Source of the DNA: Polytrichum commune
Lineage: Eukaryota; Streptophyta; Polytrichopsida; Polytrichales; Polytrichaceae
Length of the DNA: 64,000 nucleotides
Assembly: GCA_950295325.1 (NCBI GenBank)
Contig: OX485806.1
Location: 49,283,169 to 49,347,168, forward strand
Direction of reading: 5' to 3'
Positions 58,215-64,000 of the stretch are shown here, piece after piece (the first letter of the stretch is position 1; each line of letters starts with the position of its first letter). The notes below the pieces were generated by a model. It was given only the letters and a program-made list of their open reading frames with translations. It did no database searches and was not told the DNA's origin. Position numbers and translations under genes: made by a program.

Positions 58215-58452
58215 CAAATTTTGAGCTCATAGTCCAATTTTTTATATAAAAACCTTCATAATGTCTGTCCTTAGATCCATTCTTGACTTCAAACCACTAA
58301 GTTATAGGTGTTTGATTAAGAGAAGTGGCATATTAAGACTTGTGCACCGTGTGGTGACAATTGTTACTCCAAGCGAAGTAACAACCTACAAGATTGGCCG
58401 GATAGGTGTACTACTATTGTGCCTCCAAACAATGACCTTCTAATTCCTATAA
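58215..58452 (+). repeat. Uninterrupted paralogue of the Gypsy-2 insertion site
   Basis: Aligns first with 42690-42790 and then with 51715-51840, the two flanks of Gypsy-2, without any element between. It thus acts as an empty-site reference within the window. Confidence 0.65.
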
Positions 58453-58469
58453 TGTAGGACCTGATACAT

Positions 58470-58935
58470 AGGATTAATGCAAAACACTATTGCATGACAT
58501 GCATGACATTACTGCATGACATGTAATTTACTATTGCATAACATGCAACACATGAATACAGAGCACGAATGCAGAATATTGATATAGAAGACTAATGCAA
58601 ATCAATAACGCAAGCCTAACACGAAACCTAATGCAGAGAAATAATACCGAATATAGTGCATGAAAGTAATATAGAAGTTGATGCAAGAGACTAATGCAGG
58701 GTCTAATGTAGAATCTAATGCATGGGACTAATATAGAGGGTTAATGCAGCGGACTGATGTAGGACGTAATATAGAAGTTTAATATAGGAGATTGATGTTG
58801 GAGATTACTGCAGTTTCCAATGCAGAACGTAATGCAAAAGACTAAGATAGAAGATTATTGCAGAGGATTGATCTAACAATAATGCAAAGGCTAACACATA
58901 AACTAATGTATAGACTAAAGCAAGAACTACTGGAA
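58470..58935 (+). repeat. Degenerate short tandem repeat, unit about 11-13 bp
   Basis: More than 30 imperfect units of the type (C)TAATGCAGAGA / TAATATAGAAG / TAATGCAAGAC follow each other. Unit length varies and no two units are identical for long, so it is an old, eroded minisatellite. Confidence 0.8.
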
Positions 58936-59142
58936 GAAAAAATTAAGTAACAATTAAGTATCATCCAATAATTTAGGATATAAAAACTAATGCAACTAGA
59001 CAATAACACATCTCTTCAATAGGATTCAAAACCCTATTATTCAACATTTATAAGGTTCAAAAACCTTGTTATTCAACATTCAACATTCAACATCTTACTT
59101 GCAAGCAAGAGCTTCTAGATCCATCCCCTGATGATCGCCAAT
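58936..59142. other. AT-rich spacer
   Basis: Contains a short ATTCAACATT repetition near 59039-59092. No gene. Confidence 0.4.
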
Positions 59143-59205
59143 AATGTGAGCCCAATTATGTGCCCACATTTGAATTTAACCTTAGGAATATCAAAATCTT
59201 AGAAT
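59143..59205 (-). repeat. Dispersed 3' module, copy 3
   Basis: Minus-strand copy related to 3690-3765 (GTGGGCACATAATTGGGCTC preceded by a CTAAGGTTAAA-type block). The GC-richer sequence at 59400-59640 would be the body of this copy. Confidence 0.6.
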
Positions 59206-60160
59206 TCACATTTGCTTTGAATTAGTTGAAAAGTAGGAAGGTTTTGAGTTTCAAAAGTTAAATAGAGTTAGTCTTAGCAATCACATTAGGAGCAAGTAAA
59301 ATAAAATAAAAACCAAAAAGAAAAATGAGAGTAAATTGGCCTAGTAGCCAAGTCACAAAATAAGACCAAGGGACTTATAGGGAAAATTGCCCTTGGAGAA
59401 ATTAGCCACCTGTTGAGATAAAGACATCACCGGATTTCCGGAACCGGCTAGGAGGGGTCTTGGAGGTGGACATGAAGCTCTTAGTTAGTTACAAGAAAAG
59501 AACTTTGCGAAGCAGAGGCGGAGCCTTGCCGGCGTGAATCTTTGGTGGTTGAAGCTATGGATGGGTAAGGGAAGAGAAACGCTGGAAAAGCTTGAGACTA
59601 GTGGCTGCAACGACGCTACCGTGTGAGCGGTGAGCGGTGAACAGAAAAAAGTCAACGCTTTCCAATTATAATAATAACATTTCCAAATTTAGAAAATATA
59701 AATAGAAAAATCGTGGGACCTCCTTTTTTAGTAAAAATGATGGACCTATTTCCGTGCAAATTTTGAGGGCTTTAAGGACAGAGACTTGGTTTTACGGTAC
59801 CTTTCAGAGAGACTAGTTCACATGATCTAATTAAACCAGGGAACTTTTGACTGTCCATATTATGGTGAGAGCCGCTTAATCATAGGCTATGGTCACAACA
59901 TAAGAGAAAATTCTAAGTCAAAAAATTCAAGCATTCAAGCAAAGTAGCAAAACTCGTACCATTCAATAACATCTAAAACTACCGTTGGAAGGAGAGACCC
60001 ATAAATATTTAGAAACCTTATAGATATCTAAAAATGAATACAATTCACATCATGTAGATAATGATAGGTCTGATATATCAGCGATATTTTCGGAAAACGT
60101 GCACTCATACTATAGTATACTCAACGCAATAGGAAAGACTTAGCGAGAACTTATAAATAT
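59206..60160. other. Repeat body and spacer, no gene
   Basis: No frame with a domain. The GC-richer part near 59420-59640 resembles, in composition, the bodies preceding copies 1 and 2 of the 3' module. Confidence 0.4.
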
Positions 60161-60172
60161 GGGGGGGGGGGG
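60161..60172 (+). repeat. G12 homopolymer
   Basis: Twelve consecutive G, 26 bp downstream (in gene orientation) of the stop codon of the SWIM gene. See also 18927 and 38261. Confidence 0.95.
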
Positions 60173-60197
60173 CGCCTAGCTCCTATGGGTATCCACG

Positions 60198-62524
60198 CTA
60201 AGGTCCCACATGCTTCATGATGCCACTTTCGAGGAGGTGTTTCACTTCATTGAAACTAAGGCTCGGAGCATGGATGAAAGTATTTTGGTATTGATCCAAG
60301 TTGCAGGTCACACGGAAGATGAAGTACAAGTGCTTGCAGTTCACCCAAGTGCGCCGCTTCCCAAGTGCTCTTGCTGACATCTCCACGAAATCCGGGCATG
60401 TGCAGGACGGGAAGGTGCTGATAGAGATACGGTAGTCTTCAACCTTAGCCTTCTTTCGGGACTGGAAGAGAATGATGCACCCGATCCCTGGGTGAGGTAT
60501 CATTGTGACGGAGGTGATTTGTCCGTCGACGTTGAGGGCTGACTCCCACTTGTTGCGTTGTTGGACGCATGGACCGTTGTTACTGCGTCGGATCTTCTTT
60601 CCAAACCTCAGCGTAGGGTATTGATCGGCTTGGGCCGGGGTAGGGAGTTCGGCCATGGATGAGGCAACATTGGAGGAGTTGCCGAAAAGTCTTCTGGGTG
60701 ACACATCTTGACGCTGCTGAAGTTGGAATCCCCCTTCTTCAAGGGCCAGAACCTCCTGGAGAGTGAGGTTTGTCCCAGTGAGGACAGGCCAGACGTCCGG
60801 GACATTCGGACGGTGCTGCACCCACTTCCTCCTAGTGCCTTTGACACATCTCTCAATGTCATCGTTACAGAAGAAGAATTGTGTGAAGAATTCCTTGTTC
60901 TTCTTGTAGTCGCGCATGTAGCCGGTGTACGTAGGAGCTAGAGTACTTTTACCATGCCCAACGATCTTCTGGGTGCACTTGGTCTTTGTGCGAGCTTGCG
61001 TGGCGAAGCAGGCCTTGGCGGAAGTCTTGGGCAGCCTAGAAATGTGCCACTTGGAGACATCGCAGTGGGTTTCCTTAATGTTATTGACGTGGGTGACCCG
61101 TTGTGGAATCGATTTCTCCGGGGATTGTGTTAGGGGCAGGTCTGATGGTGTGGCGGAATCAGTGCGTGCCTTGGTTGACCTAGTGCTCACTCGTGGATGA
61201 GAGAAGCTGACCTTGTCGGGTCTATGTGAATCTTGATCAGAACCAGGGGGCATATCAAGTTTGCGCTTGGTGGTGCCAAAGACCTCCTCTCCTTCGAGTT
61301 GGGGTTTGCGGGTGCACCAATGCTCTGCTCCAGGCATGTGCTCGAGTGCTGCAACAATTCTTTTGGCGTCACTGGATCGTTGTGCAGCACGAAGGCGGAG
61401 TTCTTCTTTTCCTGGGCCAGTACCATAGCGATCACCCTTCAAGTAGGCGTAGTAGTTCGTACATTGCATGAACGCCCTCACGAAATCATCCACGGTCGCA
61501 ACATACAGATCAGAGCCACGGTTTCCAAACTGCTGAAGCCATTTGTTATGGACTGTCTCGGAGAGGTTGCAAGATGGCATCTCTGCCAACTCAAAATCTG
61601 TGAAATTCTGAGAGAAGTAAATAAAATGTAGTGAGTACGCTTTGCACAAAAACAGGCCAAAAGCCTAAACTGACACCAAAAAAACCAAAAAAAACCAAAA
61701 AAAAAGTTGACACCAAAAAGCGAAATAGAAAGTGGGTGGGTACTCACTAGTTGCATGAAACCACCCCATTGACGGTAACGAAAGTGCCAGAATGCAAGCC
61801 ATGTATCAAGGTCCTTGATTCCTTCCTCGGATGCAGCTCCAGAGGAAAGCCACCATGCCCAGATGGCAAGATAACGGGACTCGGACTGCTCGGGAGTCTT
61901 GGCATCCTTGTACTGCTTGCATAACAACTTGTGTTGATGTTGGAGGTCGGGCTTGATGTGGGTGGTGGTGTGGCATTCCATAGACATCGTCCAATGCAAT
62001 AGACATGTCCTCTCGCGAGACTCCATAGGAACCTTGGGATCACCACTGCCATAGATAATCCTAACTGCATTCCAATTGGCTTGTGCACTGTCCGCCATGA
62101 ACCCTTTGAAGTTAACTTTAGCAATGCCATGTCTGTGCATAACTTCATTGAGCCCATGCCAAAGAAGGCTCTGCGCCGTGACATCCTCAAACTGCATATC
62201 ACATACTGCAATAGTCATAACTCGGCAGTAGGCCGAGTCATAGACATGGCAAGCCATGGTTGTCCACCCCTTGACACGCTTGACATAATCAAACATGACC
62301 CAAGCATCCTGCAGATCACCGTGTGGTTGCATTCTCATGACAAGGTCCACTCCAGAGCCAGGGCCCACCTCGGACATCTTGAACACATAGACTTTCTCCA
62401 ACAGCTTTCCTTGGCCTGGGAATTTAACACTATATTCGGTATTTGGAGACTTTTTGTTGATTATGAGATTATATAAGGATGCACCTTTCAAAATTGGACC
62501 AGTAATGACGACTAAAAATCCCAT
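60198..62524 (-). CDS. MULE transposase-like protein with SWIM zinc finger, two exons
   Basis: Exon a is 62524-61748 and exon b 61607-60198. The 140-bp intron has a consensus donor (CTA|GTGAGT) and acceptor (TTCTCTCAG|AA), and both exons stay in frame (phase 0). The product is 728 residues, with no internal stop. Exon a carries the MULE-like catalytic core: a HVYDSAYCRVMTIAVCD block, FMADSAQANWNAVR (second Asp region), RERTCLLHWTMS, and the WLAFWHFRYRQWGGFMQL end. Exon b holds a variable Ser/Thr-rich middle and a SWIM finger CTCPDF...CKH (CXC-Xn-CXH) near 60330-60410. The start at 62524 is the first ATG of the open stretch but upstream exons may exist. It may be a domesticated transposase or a recently active MULE; no terminal inverted repeats were found. 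Confidence 0.78.
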
Positions 62525-62817
62525 ATGTATAATGGTATGCTATTATTATTATACATAAAGGCATGGAAGTGAACAAAAATGTGAGGCATACATGAAAATA
62601 GTTGCGTATGAAATTACAACTCGTTATGAATGGAAGGGAAGGTGCGAAGAATGAATGGAAGTTGAATGAATTAATTGGGATTGAAATACAATTATAATGG
62701 AAATACCATCAATGTCTTGAGTAACTTAGAATAGCATAGAAAGTAAGCACTTAAATATGTTCTACACCTAAGCCCATTTAGGGAGTCCGTCCCACTAGTA
62801 CGCTTCTAGACGTCACA
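62525..62817. other. Spacer between the SWIM gene and the possible upstream exons
   Basis: AT-rich, with ATT repeats near 62537-62552. It could be an intron or the promoter of the SWIM gene; no clear donor was found at its upper edge. Confidence 0.35.
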
Positions 62818-63803
62818 CTAGTCCGACCCACTATTTTTTTTTGCGGCTAAGCCTTTTTTTTTGGCGGCCTCCATGGCTCTAAAAATCTCAGGCCCACGAC
62901 TGTATCCTTGTGTGTTGCCTGGACAGGAATATGTGTCGTTCTTGCATGTTTCAGGACGCGCTCCCGAATTGTAAGAGGTGGTATTATAAGTAGAATGCGA
63001 GGGTGTTTGCGAAAGGGAACGTCTTGCGCTTATCCGGAGGGCCAGACAACGATCGGACTCGGAAGATGCGGCCTTGAGGGCGTGCCTATCCAAGGAGGAC
63101 GTGGAGGAGGGCCGGGCACCAAGCGAGCGGGTAACCACCTGCGAAACAACGTCATAGGAAGATAAGAATAGGAATGGAGTGGGGAAAATAATGAGGGCGG
63201 TTTGGGATGGGCGCTCGTAAAGAGAACGGCACGCAAACGGAAGACAAGGGAAGCAAAAGCGGGAAAGGGGTTTAGGGTTGAGGAGGGCACCTTGGCTTTG
63301 GGGACGTCCATGCGGGGAACGGTGGGAACGAAGGGGGCGTCGACGGGAGCATCCGGAGCTGATGGAACTATTGTATTGGTGAGTGGCGGGGGGGAGTCGA
63401 GGCGTGGGGGGCTCACGATGGCGGAGGACGTTGCGGGGGGAGGAACGGAGTCGGCGGGGGAGGTGTGGCAATGGGGGCCTTCCATGCGGAGACGCAGGCT
63501 CGGCCCGCGACGAGCGACGGCGTCGTCCTTAGAGGGCGAGAGGTGCCCCAAACGAACGAGCGTCCGTTTCTCCTTGGAGAGGGGGGAGGGCGACGGGGCG
63601 TAGGCGCGGGCGACAAGTGCGGGGGGCGGGCTGTTGACGACGCCGTCGTCGATGCCGATGTCGCGGGAGTAATCCACGGCCGAGGCCGCGTCCACCGCCG
63701 AGAACTGGTAGAGGGATGGCATTTGAAAGTCCGTGACGTCGCGGGAAGGGGAGGCAGGGGGTGAGAGGGGACGGGAAGGGCCGTCACCACAGGGGCGTCG
63801 CAT
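62818..63803 (-). CDS. Possible two-exon gene or 5' exons of the SWIM gene
   Basis: A GC-rich frame from ATG 63803 to about 63291 encodes a Pro/Ser/Ala-rich, low-complexity 171-residue segment (MPSLYQFSAVDAASAVDYS; MDVPKAK at its end). It is followed by a donor-like AAG|GTGCCC. An acceptor-like TTTCGCAG lies at 63139-63146, and from 63138 an in-phase frame continues (VVTRSLGARPSS...AMEAAKKKGLAAKKN) to a stop at 62818. Removing the 152-bp intron keeps the frame. No domain was recognised. It may be a small separate gene or the N-terminal part of the SWIM gene. Confidence 0.35.
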
Positions 63804-63823
63804 ATGGGGGCAGACTATGGGCA

Positions 63824-63853
63824 AGAACAACAACAACAACAATCACAACAACA
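63824..63853 (+). repeat. (AAC)n microsatellite
   Basis: About nine AAC/CAA units with one TC interruption, directly upstream of the possible 5' exon on the minus strand, where it would read as GTT repeats. Confidence 0.85.
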
Positions 63854-64000
63854 AAAGACATCCAAAAATGAAGCAAGCATTAGTAAATGTGAACCACATG
63901 ATACAAGCAAAGACATGGAGGCATTTCAAATCAATTTATTGAGTTTGGCGAGCCTCATGATGCTCTTGAATACATTATCGCGGGGGCTTAGCGCCGCATT

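Noticed and set aside
58470-58935. CRISPR-like array
   Set aside because: Units are short, degenerate and without regular spacers, and this is plant nuclear DNA.
62818-63842. Overlapping GC-rich frames of 217, 270 and 125 codons on the minus strand, and others on the plus strand
   Set aside because: At most one minus-strand combination can be real. Only the pair joined by plausible splice sites was kept, at low confidence.

Overview
This is nuclear DNA of a streptophyte plant. The evidence is an intronless plant-type group D MAP kinase kinase, plant Ty1/copia and Ty3/gypsy retrotransposons with initiator tRNA-Met primer sites, and spliced genes with GT-AG introns. Several features fit a non-flowering lineage (charophyte alga, bryophyte, lycophyte or fern) better than an angiosperm: a decayed piggyBac-type transposase, a MULE-like/SWIM gene, and a gypsy element carrying a cytosine-5 DNA methyltransferase. 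I cannot name the species. The window is gene-poor and mostly AT-rich repeat.

Layout. 1-7110: dispersed repeats, a minisatellite, and relics of a copia family (a complete LTR in minus orientation, then a decayed plus-strand gag). 7111-18926: AT-rich DNA with no recognisable gene except a dead piggyBac-like transposase (13895-14925, minus). 19939-20973: the clearest host gene, a MAP kinase kinase. 24043-38826: an old minus-strand chromodomain gypsy element (Gypsy-1) split by two later insertions. One is an unclassified 4.1-kb element (26713-30797, TSD CCACG). The other is an intact, very young copia element (31470-37197, TSD GTCCT, identical 192-bp LTRs). 39862-40071: a MITE. 42795-51705: a decayed plus-strand gypsy element (Gypsy-2) with the order gag - protease - DNA methyltransferase - reverse transcriptase/RNase H - integrase - PHD finger. 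51706-60197: repeats, including a paralogous copy of the site into which Gypsy-2 inserted. 60198-62524 (minus): a two-exon gene with a MULE-like transposase core and a SWIM zinc finger, with possible further exons up to 63803.

The most notable item is Gypsy-2. It pairs a DRM/DNMT3-like methyltransferase with a PHD chromatin reader. Its premature stops can all be explained by C-to-T changes, mostly in CG and CHG contexts, as expected if it was itself methylated and then decayed. Methyltransferase-bearing retrotransposons have been reported from charophytes and dinoflagellates, so the class is known; I do not know whether this lineage and this PHD combination have been described. Second is the copia element: its primer-binding site matches the anticodon arm of initiator tRNA-Met rather than the tRNA 3' end, its LTRs lack TG/CA ends, and its leader holds a 120-bp tandem array. 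Third is the 4.1-kb element with TG/CA ends and a 5-bp TSD but no LTRs.
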